DNA from: Candidatus Moraniibacteriota bacterium
Lineage (GTDB): Bacteria > Patescibacteriota > Minisyncoccia > Moranbacterales > UBA9337
Reading direction: 5' to 3'
Length of the DNA stretch: 10,399 bases
Assembly (NCBI GenBank): GCA_023229615.1
Contig: JALNYX010000004.1
Location: 34,884-45,282, forward strand
In this document: positions 1 through 7,904 of the stretch, piece by piece
How positions within the stretch are numbered: the stretch's first letter is position 1
Layout: every line of letters begins with the position of its first letter
The notes under the pieces: generated by a model
The model's input: the letters and a program-made list of their open reading frames with translations, nothing else
What the model was told of the DNA's origin: nothing
The model's database searches: none
Translations under genes and position numbers: made by a program

Positions 1-43
1 AAAGTGGCTTGCCATTTTGTGGCGAGAGAAACAAAAAACAAAA

Positions 44-1645
44 ATGTACGATATTATCATTAAAAATGGGACTGTTATTGACGGAACAGGGCGACCCATG
101 GTCAAAGCGGACATCGGCATTCAGGAAGGCTTCATACAAAAGATAGGGAGCCTTCACAATGAACGCGCGAACAAAATTATTGATGCTGAGGGGCAATACG
201 TCACTCCCGGATTTGTCGACATCAATAATCACTCCGATACCTATTGGAGGATTTTTGTTGATCCTCAATTGGAAAGTTTGATATATCAAGGAGTTACAAC
301 TATTGTTGGTGGAAACTGCGGTTCATCATTGGCACCCTTGGTTGACCGGGAGATTATTCGATCCATTCAAAAATGGGTAAATGTTGACAAAGTAAATTTC
401 AACTGGCTCAGTATGGAGGAATTTTTCCAGGAAGTGGAAGCGACAAAATTATCTGTTAATTTTGCCAGCCTTGTGGGACATAGCACATTAAGGAGAGGAA
501 TTATTCAGGACCAAATGCGAGAAATGACTCCTGATGAATTTGAGAAAATGAAAAAAATGCTCAAGCGAGCCATGAAAGAAGGAGCTTTGGGATTTTCAAC
601 CGGATTGGTATATACGCATGCCAAACAGGCAAAAATGGAAGAAATTGTGCAACTGGCTGAGATTGTAAAAAAATATGATGGAGTGTACGCTACTCATATG
701 CGAGGAGAGGGAAAAGATCTTATTGAGTCTATTGAAGAAGCAATTGAAGTGGCGCAGAAAACCGGAGTAAAAATGCAAATTTCCCATTTAAAAGTAATGG
801 GCGAGGAAAATTGGCATTTGATGACTGAAGCGATTAATTTGGTTGAAACCGCCAGAGGAAATGGAGTTGATGTGAATTTCGATGTTTATCCATATACCAC
901 TACCGGTTCAGTGCTATATATTTTTCTTCCGGATTGGGTTTCCGAGGGAGGGAAAAAGTTAATGTTACATAGATTAAAAGATCCTAGCAGAAGAAGACAA
1001 ATAATTGCAGAAATGCGAAGTAACAAGTTTGATTTTTCCAAAATAACTATTTCCATTTCTCCTCTTAACAAAACGCTCACAAGAAAAAAGATCACTGATA
1101 TTGCCACTTCTCAGGGGAAATCAGTTGAAGAAGCTATTATTGATATTTTAATTGCCAGCGAGGGACAGGTGGTAACTATGACAGAAGCGCTCAGTGAAAA
1201 AAATGTTGCCAAGGCTATTCAACATCCGTTTTCTATTGTATCATCAAATGGATCTGGATATTCACGGGAATATAGCAACACCGGAGAATTGGTTCACCCG
1301 AGAAATTTTGGTTCTTTTCCTCGAGTGCTTTCTAAATATGTCCGTGAAGACCGGATTTTGAGCTGGGAAGAGGCGATATATAAGATGAGCGGAAAACCGG
1401 CAGTTAAGTATGGATTGGAAAAAAGAGGCATGTTGGAAGTGGGAAATTTTGCTGATGTTGTGGTTTTCGATCCGGAAAAAGTAATTGATTTGGCAACAGC
1501 TCAAGACCCTTATCACTACTGCAAGGGAATTTCAAGTGTTATTGTTAATGGAAAGATTGCCTTGGACAATGGACGTTTTAATGGAATGCGAGCTGGAGAA
1601 GTTATCCGTTCCATTAGATCAAAAAAATACTTCAATCTCTTCTAG
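44..1645 (+). CDS. D-aminoacylase-like amidohydrolase (N-acyl-D-amino-acid deacylase family)
   Basis: This is a 533-residue cytoplasmic amidohydrolase-superfamily protein, of normal length for the N-acyl-D-amino-acid deacylase family, which removes the acyl group from N-acyl-D-amino acids. The N-terminal beta-sandwich opening is MYDIIIKNGTVIDGTG. The metal-centre region PGFVDINNHSD (55-65) is followed by GGNCGSSLAPL (89-99) with the family's bridging Cys92. YATHMRGEG (215-223) supplies His218 and QISHLKVMGEENW (245-257) supplies His248. DVYPYTTTG and the late block HPRNFGSFPRVLSKYVRE are also family hallmarks. ATG 44 is chosen because family members begin at MYD; an in-frame TTG at 17 would add nine unlikely residues. 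Two expected residues are changed: the first His of the HxH pair is Asn61, and the catalytic Asp of the usual SDG motif is Asn402 (SSNGSG). The class assignment is firm. Substrate and activity are uncertain. It lies 46 bases upstream of murD. Confidence 0.85.
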   Translation: MYDIIIKNGTVIDGTGRPMVKADIGIQEGFIQKIGSLHNERANKIIDAEGQYVTPGFVDINNHSDTYWRIFVDPQLESLIYQGVTTIVGGNCGSSLAPLVDREIIRSIQKWVNVDKVNFNWLSMEEFFQEVEATKLSVNFASLVGHSTLRRGIIQDQMREMTPDEFEKMKKMLKRAMKEGALGFSTGLVYTHAKQAKMEEIVQLAEIVKKYDGVYATHMRGEGKDLIESIEEAIEVAQKTGVKMQISHLKVMGEENWHLMTEAINLVETARGNGVDVNFDVYPYTTTGSVLYIFLPDWVSEGGKKLMLHRLKDPSRRRQIIAEMRSNKFDFSKITISISPLNKTLTRKKITDIATSQGKSVEEAIIDILIASEGQVVTMTEALSEKNVAKAIQHPFSIVSSNGSGYSREYSNTGELVHPRNFGSFPRVLSKYVREDRILSWEEAIYKMSGKPAVKYGLEKRGMLEVGNFADVVVFDPEKVIDLATAQDPYHYCKGISSVIVNGKIALDNGRFNGMRAGEVIRSIRSKKYFNLF

Positions 1646-1691
1646 CATTTCAACAGTAAGAATGAATGAATTTATAACCAGATAAAAATCT

Positions 1692-3101
1692 ATGGATGTT
1701 TCGTATTTTAAAGGAAAAAAAATAACTGTATTAGGGCTGGGTCTTTTGGGTGGAGGATTGGGCGTGGTTAAATTCTTAGTCAAGCATGGAGCACGTGTGA
1801 TTGTTACGGATATGAAATCCAAAGAGCAACTAGCATTTTCTTTGAAAAAATTAGAAGGAATAAAAAACATTGAATATGTTTTGGGGCATCATCGTCCGGA
1901 AGATTTCACGAAAGTGGATATGGTTGTTAAAAATCCAGCCGTCGCTTGGGATAATAAATATATAAAAATGGCGCTGGACAAAAAAATTCCGGTAGAGATG
2001 GATTCCAGCTTATTTTTTCAATTGTGCAAAAATACAATTATCGGAGTTACTGGTACAAAAGGAAAAACCACTATCGCTTCAATGATTTTTGATTTACTGA
2101 AATTGGTAGGAAAAAATGCAATTACAGTAGGAATTGGGACTGCTTCCGTTTTGGATAAAATTGAAGAATTGAAAAAGGATAGCGTTGTGGTTTTTGAGCT
2201 TTCCAGCTGGAGACTCAGCGCCTTGAGTAGAATAAAAAAAAGCCCTCATATTGCCGTGATGAAAAATATTCTTCCCGATCATTTGAATTATTACAAGACG
2301 ATGAAAGAATACATTGAGGACAAGAAAAATATCTTCGCTTTTCAGGGTCCAAAAGATTGTTTGATTGTCAATGATGATGATGAAAAAGTTCAGGAAATTA
2401 TCAAAGAGTCAAAGGCAAGGATTTTTTCTTTTTCTGAGAATTCGATCAAGAAAAATTATTCTGTTTTTTTGGAAAATGGGTACATATACTTAAATAATGG
2501 AATTGATGTTCGAAAGCTTGTCGCTTTGGAGGGTATAAAAATTATTGGTCGGCATAGTATTATTAATGCGATGGCGGCAATCGCTGCGGTGTATGCTTTT
2601 GGAGTTAAGATTTCGGAAATCAAAGAAGCAGTGGTTAAATTAAAGGGGATTGCGCATCGCATGGAGTTCATTAGAGAGGTTTCAGGTGTCCGATATTATA
2701 ACGATACAGCGGCTACGATTCCGCAGGCTGCAATTTCAGCCATCAATTCTTTCGATAAAAAAGAAATTATTTTGATTGCCGGCGGATCGGATAAAAATCT
2801 TGATTTCGCAGAATTTGCTAAAGAAATAGTGGATTATTCAAAAGGAATAATTTTTCTTAAGGGAAATGCAACAGAAAAGTTAATTCTTGAAATTAGAAAA
2901 AATCTTCCGGCAGAAGATAAGAGTAAGCAGTTTATAATCGTTGATTCGATGGATAAGGCAGTTGAATTTGCTTCTCGCAGTGCAGAAAAGGGCGATGTGG
3001 TTATTCTTTCTCCCGGAGCAGCGAGTTTTGGACTCTTTGCTAATGAATTTGAACGAGGGGACAAGTTTCGAAAAGCGGTTAATGATTTAAAAGAGAGATA
3101 A
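1692..3101 (+). CDS. murD: UDP-N-acetylmuramoyl-L-alanine--D-glutamate ligase (MurD)
   Basis: MurD is the cytoplasmic ATP-dependent ligase that adds D-glutamate to UDP-MurNAc-L-Ala in peptidoglycan precursor synthesis. The 469-residue protein has the three Mur-ligase domains. Residues 10-40 form the N-terminal Rossmann-like nucleotide-sugar domain (GLGLLGGG, ending VTD). The central ATPase domain carries the P-loop GVTGTKGKTT (118-127), FELSSWRL (168-175) and NILPDH (192-197), followed by Lys211, a candidate for the carbamylated lysine. The C-terminal domain carries HRMEF (322-326), NDTAAT (337-342), AGGSDKNLDF (363-372) and SPGAASFG (440-447). The D-Glu-binding region LIAGGSDK and the SPxxAS motif favour MurD over MurC, MurE or MurF. 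The E. coli motif NDSKAT reads NDTAAT here, so the lysine is replaced by Ala340. The start is the first ATG and its ribosome binding site is weak. trxB begins 5 bases after the stop. Confidence 0.95.
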   Translation: MDVSYFKGKKITVLGLGLLGGGLGVVKFLVKHGARVIVTDMKSKEQLAFSLKKLEGIKNIEYVLGHHRPEDFTKVDMVVKNPAVAWDNKYIKMALDKKIPVEMDSSLFFQLCKNTIIGVTGTKGKTTIASMIFDLLKLVGKNAITVGIGTASVLDKIEELKKDSVVVFELSSWRLSALSRIKKSPHIAVMKNILPDHLNYYKTMKEYIEDKKNIFAFQGPKDCLIVNDDDEKVQEIIKESKARIFSFSENSIKKNYSVFLENGYIYLNNGIDVRKLVALEGIKIIGRHSIINAMAAIAAVYAFGVKISEIKEAVVKLKGIAHRMEFIREVSGVRYYNDTAATIPQAAISAINSFDKKEIILIAGGSDKNLDFAEFAKEIVDYSKGIIFLKGNATEKLILEIRKNLPAEDKSKQFIIVDSMDKAVEFASRSAEKGDVVILSPGAASFGLFANEFERGDKFRKAVNDLKER

Positions 3102-3106
3102 AAAAT

Positions 3107-4021
3107 ATGAAATATGATTTGGCAATTGTTGGCGCAGGTCCAGCCGGACTTTCAGCGTCTGTGTACGCTTCGCGGTATGGAATAAAAAATGTTGTCATTG
3201 GAGGAATTGCCGGTGGGTTAGTGACGGAAACTCACGAAATCGGCAATTGGCTGGGAACGCAAAAAATTACTGGCTTTGATTTTGCGCAAAAAGCAGTGGC
3301 GCACGCACAAAGTTTGGGAGCAAACATTGAGTTGGTTAATGTTGATCGAATTGAAAAGGATGGAGATGAATTCGAACTTTTTTTGAGTAGTGGAAAGAAA
3401 ATACAAGCCAAGACAATTCTGCTTACTATGGGAACAAAACACCGACATTTGGGAGTTCCGGGAGAAAAAGAATTAGCTGGAAAGGGAGTTTCATATTGTG
3501 CTACTTGTGATGGATTTTTTTATCGCGGAAAAATCGTGGCGGTAGTCGGCGGATCGGATAGCGCCGCTTCGGCTGCACTTCATTTGGCTGGCATTGTGGA
3601 AAAGGTATTTCTCATTTATCGCGGAGAAAAATTGCGCGCCGAGAATTTTTGGGTGGAATCTATTTTAAAAAATGAAAAAATAACAGTTTTATATAATACA
3701 AATATTAAAGAAATAAAAGGAGAACAGAAGGTGGAAGATGTTGTATTGGACAGTCCATTTGAGGGTTCAGATGTTTTGAAAATTGATGGAATATTTGTGG
3801 AAATTGGGTTAGCGCCAAATGTTAATTTGGTAGAAAATTTGAATATTGATTTGGACGAAGATGGACATATCAAAATTGAGTCTGATGGAAGAACGAGTGA
3901 AAAAGGAATTTGGGCAGCTGGAGATATTACAACCGGATCAAATAAATTCAAGCAAATAGTTACCGCCGCCGCTGAAGGAGCCATCGCAACAGCCAGTATC
4001 CAAAAACACTTGAAAAAATAA
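3107..4021 (+). CDS. trxB: Thioredoxin-disulfide reductase-like flavoprotein (TrxB)
   Basis: This 304-residue protein has the size and layout of bacterial low-Mr thioredoxin reductase, a cytoplasmic FAD enzyme that passes electrons from a pyridine nucleotide to thioredoxin. The FAD-binding GAGPAG lies at 9-14. The redox-active CATCDGFF lies at 131-138, with Cys131 and Cys134. The nucleotide-binding GGSDSA is at 148-153, and the C-terminal FAD motif GIWAAGDITTG is at 267-277, followed by KQIVTAAAEGAIAT. The NADPH 2'-phosphate motif HRRxxxR is altered to YRGEKLR (171-177), so NADPH preference cannot be assumed. A GAGAG ribosome binding site at 3093-3097 sits 9 bases before ATG, and the gene follows the murD stop by 5 bases, so the two are very likely co-transcribed. 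No thioredoxin gene is present in the window. A ferredoxin/flavodoxin reductase role is less likely because the CxxC is intact. Confidence 0.9.
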   Translation: MKYDLAIVGAGPAGLSASVYASRYGIKNVVIGGIAGGLVTETHEIGNWLGTQKITGFDFAQKAVAHAQSLGANIELVNVDRIEKDGDEFELFLSSGKKIQAKTILLTMGTKHRHLGVPGEKELAGKGVSYCATCDGFFYRGKIVAVVGGSDSAASAALHLAGIVEKVFLIYRGEKLRAENFWVESILKNEKITVLYNTNIKEIKGEQKVEDVVLDSPFEGSDVLKIDGIFVEIGLAPNVNLVENLNIDLDEDGHIKIESDGRTSEKGIWAAGDITTGSNKFKQIVTAAAEGAIATASIQKHLKK

Positions 4022-4100
4022 TCAAGATATCTGCATAAATGCTCATACTTTCATCAATTGAGTTGTTTAAAATATTTGAGAAATGGTGTAAGATTGAGTT

Positions 4101-5222
4101 ATGAAAAGAATTGGAATTGATGCGCGTTTTTTTGGGTCTGTGGGTAAAGGACTTGGAAGATATACGCAAAAATTGATCGAAAATTTGGAGAAAATCGATA
4201 CTCAAAATGAGTACTATATTTTTTTGCGCCGCGATAATTTCAATGAGTATCAGCCAAAGAAAAAAAATTTCCACAAAGTTTTGGCAGATTACCGGTGGTA
4301 TACTTTTTCTGAGCAAATTAATATGCCGCGCATATTGAGAAAATATAATCTGGATTTGGTGCATTTCCCGCATTTCAATGTCCCACTTTTTTATCGAAAG
4401 AAATTTGTCATAACTATTCATGATTTGATTCTGGTGCATTTTCCGACAATTCGCGGAACAACCCTTAATCCGTTCTTTTATTGGTTCAAATTCTTATCCT
4501 ATCGGTTAGTAATAAAATCGGCGATCACTAGGGCGGAAAAAATCATTGCTGTTTCGAAATTTACCAAAAATGATATTGAAAAACATTATCCACAAGCGCG
4601 TGGAAAAATTTTAGTTACATATGAAGCTTGTGAAGATTTTTGTTTTATTGCTAGTGAAGAAGGAGAGAAGATTTTGCAAAAATATGGTATAATTAAACCA
4701 TATTTATTGTATGTCGGTAATGCCTATCCGCATAAAAATTTAGATGGATTGATTTCGGCGTTTTTCAGATTAAAACAAAAAATTTCCTCACTCAGTTTGG
4801 TGTTGGTTGGCAAAGAAGATTATTTTTACAAGAAAATAAGAGAAAGAGTGAAAAGGGAGGATATTCCTGGCGTAATTTTTCCTGGATTTATTCCCGACAA
4901 AGATTTGGATGCGGTTTACTATTCTTCCAAAGCTTATGTTTTTCCCTCGCTCTATGAAGGTTTTGGACTTCCTCCGTTGGAAGCGATGGCAAAAGGCGCT
5001 CCGGTAGCAAGTTCTAATCAGGATTGTATGAAAGAAATTCTGGGAGATAGCGCATTGTTTTTCAATGGCAGATGCCAAGCGGATATGGAAGAAAAAATGT
5101 GTCGAATTTGTGAGGATTCAAAATTAAGAATTGAACTGGTAAAAAAGGGATATCAACAAATTGGAAAGTATAGTTGGAAAAGAATGGGAGAGGAAACGCT
5201 AGAAATATATAAAAATTTGTAG
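4101..5222 (+). CDS. GT4-type glycosyltransferase
   Basis: This 373-residue retaining glycosyltransferase has the GT-B fold of family GT4 and most likely builds a surface polysaccharide or glycolipid at the inner face of the membrane. The acceptor-side domain starts MKRIGIDARFF, with the glycine-rich loop KGLGRYT (16-22), and contains LVHFPHFNVP (86-95) and TIHDLI (105-110). VSKFTKNDI (151-159) is the usual linker motif. The donor-binding domain has YLLYVGNAYPHKN (201-213) and the sugar-nucleotide motif PSLYEGFGLPPLEAMAKGAPV (282-302), with the EX7E glutamates at 286 and 294. The donor sugar and acceptor cannot be read from the sequence. The start is the first ATG after a 79-base gap and has no clear ribosome binding site. 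The DUF4012 gene follows 26 bases after the stop, which suggests a shared role in envelope glycan assembly. Confidence 0.9.
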   Translation: MKRIGIDARFFGSVGKGLGRYTQKLIENLEKIDTQNEYYIFLRRDNFNEYQPKKKNFHKVLADYRWYTFSEQINMPRILRKYNLDLVHFPHFNVPLFYRKKFVITIHDLILVHFPTIRGTTLNPFFYWFKFLSYRLVIKSAITRAEKIIAVSKFTKNDIEKHYPQARGKILVTYEACEDFCFIASEEGEKILQKYGIIKPYLLYVGNAYPHKNLDGLISAFFRLKQKISSLSLVLVGKEDYFYKKIRERVKREDIPGVIFPGFIPDKDLDAVYYSSKAYVFPSLYEGFGLPPLEAMAKGAPVASSNQDCMKEILGDSALFFNGRCQADMEEKMCRICEDSKLRIELVKKGYQQIGKYSWKRMGEETLEIYKNL

Positions 5223-5248
5223 AGTTTTTGAAGAGATAAAATTTTATT

Positions 5249-7768
5249 GTGAAAAACAAAAAAAATAAGATAATTCCTCAGATGTTTGATATTCGACCGA
5301 CTCATAGGAACGGTTCTTTGAATTGGAAGAAAATTGAAAAAGTGAAAATCAATCTGAAGGTTGTTGAAGAAAGAAGAAAATCTTTGGATTTGAGCTGTGA
5401 TATTAGCACAGCGGAATTGGAGAAAAATTGGAAATTTGAGATTGGGAGAAAAGAGAATGGAGTAAAAATAAAGAAAAGTTTACGTAGCTTTTTGCCTGAG
5501 AATGCAATCGACAGAAGGATGCCAGGAGCTGGTTTTGATAAAAATGTTTTTATTCGAGTAGCTGTAGACGAAGAAATGGAAATAGTCAAAACTTTGCCAA
5601 GAGTAAATATTTTTCCGCCAAAAAGAAAAGAAAAAATCGAGAGCATTTGTAATCTAGAAAAACAGAAGATTCCCAAAATTGAAAAAATAAACAAAAGTAA
5701 ATTTTTTCACCGAGGAGAAATTTCTGATTGCAGGTTTTCTTTCCGCGATTTGTTTTTGCCATCGCGTTTTTCTTTTGGATTTAGTTTAAGAAAATCTTTG
5801 GTAGCTTTTACTGCTTCAGGTTTTATGGCGGTTGCAGTTGTCGGTGGGGCATCTTATGCGGACAAAGGGATGGAAGTCAAAAATGAAGTTATGAATTCTG
5901 GCGATCAAGCTTATGGGAATATGATGGAGGCAGTAGAGGGAATAAAAAATAGCGATTTTGAAGGCTCTCTCAAAAATTTTGAGGAAGCACAAGAAAATTT
6001 CACGCAAGCTTCCGATGAAATGGGAGAACTTGGAGATATTATTGTTTCTGCTTCAAAATATATTCCTTTCGCCTCCAAGTTGTCTAGTGGTAATAATTTA
6101 ATTGAAGCAGGTAATCACCTTGCAGTTGCAGGAAAAAATTTGAATTTGGCAGTCGGAAAGGTATATCAATTAAAGAAAGATTCGGGTGAAAATAATTTGA
6201 AAGACATTTCACTACTTGGTGTTTTCACTTCACTTCAAGAAGATTTGAAAATGGCTGATGACGAGTTGCAAAAAGCCAAAGATAAAATTAATCAAGTTAA
6301 ATTGGATGATTTGCCAGAAGATAAAAGACAACAATTTTCCGAGCTCAAATCCAAATTGATTTTCTTTTCTGATGCGATAGGCGATTTTTCTGAGAATAGT
6401 AATATTTTAGTAGATTTGTTGGGTGGAAATGGACCGCGGAAATACCTCTTTCTTTTTCAGAATAATAACGAAATGAGAGCAACGGGAGGATTTATTGGAA
6501 GCTATGGACTTTTGGAAATTAGCAGTGGAAAAGTGCAGAATTTTTTTATTGATGGAATTTTTAATCCCGATGGACAGTTTAGAGAAAAAATAGTTCCGCC
6601 GAAACCGGTTCAAAAAATCAGTGCGGCTTGGAGCTTGCATGACAGTAATTGGTTTCCGGATTTTCCGGTAAGTGCGGAGAAAGCAATTTTGTTTTATGAA
6701 AAAACCGGCGGTCCAACTGTTGATGGGGTTATCACTATCACCCCGACTGTGATGGAAAAATTATTGGCACTTGTCGGACCGGTTGAAATGCCTGAATATG
6801 GTGCGGTTTTGACGAAAGATAATTTTGTCGAGAGTACACAATTTGAAGTTGAGGTTGATTATGATAAAGAAGAGAACAATCCCAAAAAAATTCTTTCAGA
6901 TTTAGCTCCGATAGTCTTGAATCGTTTGACGAATTCCGGCGACCCGAAGATTATATTGGGCGCTTTGGATGTTTTCTTGCAATCTCTGTCGGAAAAACAT
7001 ATTCTTTTTTATTCTCGAAATGATCAGTTGCAGGATATGATTTCCAGCCGAGGATGGTCAGGGGAGGTTTTGCAAACCCAAGGGGATTATTTGAGTATTA
7101 TTAATTCAAATATTAATGGGTATAAAACCGATGGCGTGGTAGATGAAAACGTGGAACATAATGCGGAAATTCAAATAGATGGATCTGTTATTGATACTGT
7201 GGTGATTGATCGAAAACATACAGGGGGGAATAGTCAATTTGATTGGTGGAATAGAGTGAATAGCAATTATATGCGAGTATATGTTCCGCTTGGTGCACAG
7301 TTGATTGAAATTGAGGGACAGACAGTAGAAATAAATGAATCCCCGCTGGATTATCAGGCTCTCAAATTCAATGAAGATCCTGATGTTAAAAAGGAGGAAG
7401 AAAATATGCAAATTAATCAAGAAAATGGTGTACGGACATATCAAGATGCCGGAAAAACAGTTTTCGCTTTCTGGACATATGTGAGTCCGCAGGAGGAAAT
7501 TGCAGTTAAAATTAAATATCGCCTTCCATTTAAATTGAATTTTGAAAGTGATTTTACCAGTTCGTATTCACTTTTGGCGCAAAAACAATCCGGAAGCAAG
7601 GGTAGTGATTTTTCTTCAATAATCAAGTATCCAAATGATTATAAAATCGAATGGAGTTATCCAAATAATGTCGATGAGTCAGATGGAGAATTGAAATTTT
7701 CCGGAAAGTTGGATCGTGATCAGTTTTTGGGAGCGGTAATGGTGGATAATAAAATTAGCGTGAAGTAG
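5249..7768 (+). CDS. Membrane-anchored DUF4012-domain protein
   Basis: This 839-residue protein has a DUF4012 domain of unknown biochemical function. Residues 1-180 are Lys/Glu-rich and have no export signal, so they are probably cytoplasmic. One hydrophobic segment at about 183-203 (SLVAFTASGFMAVAVVGG and on) should anchor it in the membrane. Residues 208-350 look helical and coiled-coil-like. The DUF4012 core begins near 389 with LLGGNGPRKYLFLFQNNNEM, then RATGGFIGSYG (410-420), and runs through the WFPDFPVSAEKA (468-479) and GVITITPTVMEKLL (493-506) blocks. The rest, to the C-terminus, is probably outside the membrane. I use the GTG at 5249 because GAAGAG (5230-5235) lies upstream, although its 13-base spacing is long. 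ATG 5282 is an alternative that would remove 11 residues. The neighbouring glycosyltransferase and murJ suggest an envelope role. DUF4012 proteins are known mainly from Gram-positives and CPR bacteria. Confidence 0.85.
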   Translation: MKNKKNKIIPQMFDIRPTHRNGSLNWKKIEKVKINLKVVEERRKSLDLSCDISTAELEKNWKFEIGRKENGVKIKKSLRSFLPENAIDRRMPGAGFDKNVFIRVAVDEEMEIVKTLPRVNIFPPKRKEKIESICNLEKQKIPKIEKINKSKFFHRGEISDCRFSFRDLFLPSRFSFGFSLRKSLVAFTASGFMAVAVVGGASYADKGMEVKNEVMNSGDQAYGNMMEAVEGIKNSDFEGSLKNFEEAQENFTQASDEMGELGDIIVSASKYIPFASKLSSGNNLIEAGNHLAVAGKNLNLAVGKVYQLKKDSGENNLKDISLLGVFTSLQEDLKMADDELQKAKDKINQVKLDDLPEDKRQQFSELKSKLIFFSDAIGDFSENSNILVDLLGGNGPRKYLFLFQNNNEMRATGGFIGSYGLLEISSGKVQNFFIDGIFNPDGQFREKIVPPKPVQKISAAWSLHDSNWFPDFPVSAEKAILFYEKTGGPTVDGVITITPTVMEKLLALVGPVEMPEYGAVLTKDNFVESTQFEVEVDYDKEENNPKKILSDLAPIVLNRLTNSGDPKIILGALDVFLQSLSEKHILFYSRNDQLQDMISSRGWSGEVLQTQGDYLSIINSNINGYKTDGVVDENVEHNAEIQIDGSVIDTVVIDRKHTGGNSQFDWWNRVNSNYMRVYVPLGAQLIEIEGQTVEINESPLDYQALKFNEDPDVKKEEENMQINQENGVRTYQDAGKTVFAFWTYVSPQEEIAVKIKYRLPFKLNFESDFTSSYSLLAQKQSGSKGSDFSSIIKYPNDYKIEWSYPNNVDESDGELKFSGKLDRDQFLGAVMVDNKISVK

Positions 7769-7789
7769 TGGGGAAATTGTTGCCTGCTG

Positions 7790-7818
7790 TTGATTTGTAG
7801 TGTTAAATGTATTATATT
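7790..7818 (+). promoter_or_regulatory. Candidate sigma70-type promoter for murJ
   Basis: TTGATT (7790-7795) and TATATT (7813-7818) are separated by exactly 17 bases, matching the -35/-10 consensus at 4 and 5 of 6 positions. Transcription would begin near 7825 and give an 80-base leader before murJ. It lies in the 136-base gap between the DUF4012 stop and murJ, the longest gap on the plus strand. Because the region is AT-rich, chance matches are possible. Confidence 0.4.
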
Positions 7819-7894
7819 GACTAAGTGCTTTTTACTTTAATTTGGCTTGTTGTAGTAATTTTTAGTTTGCGAATAGTTTTTGAAAATTTAACAT

Positions 7895-7902
7895 AAAGGG
7901 GG
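7895..7902 (+). promoter_or_regulatory. Strong ribosome binding site of murJ
   Basis: AAAGGGGG precedes ATG 7905, with the AAGG core (7896-7899) ending 5 bases before the start. It is the clearest Shine-Dalgarno-like sequence in the window and fixes the murJ start. Most neighbours have weak sites or none. Confidence 0.7.
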
Positions 7903-7904
7903 AT

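Noticed and set aside
1650..1678. A possible promoter before murD, with TATAAC at 1673-1678.
   Set aside because: No -35 better than 3 of 6 matches lies at a suitable distance, and the gap from the upstream gene is only 46 bases.
4022..4100. A terminator or promoter between trxB and the glycosyltransferase gene.
   Set aside because: Only short palindromes such as TCAATTGA are present with no T-tract, and the TTGAGT and TAAGAT elements are 25 bases apart.
3960..4439. A 159-codon minus-strand frame across the trxB-glycosyltransferase junction.
   Set aside because: It lies opposite two well-supported genes, and its Ile/Phe/Ser-rich composition is typical of antisense of AT-rich coding DNA.
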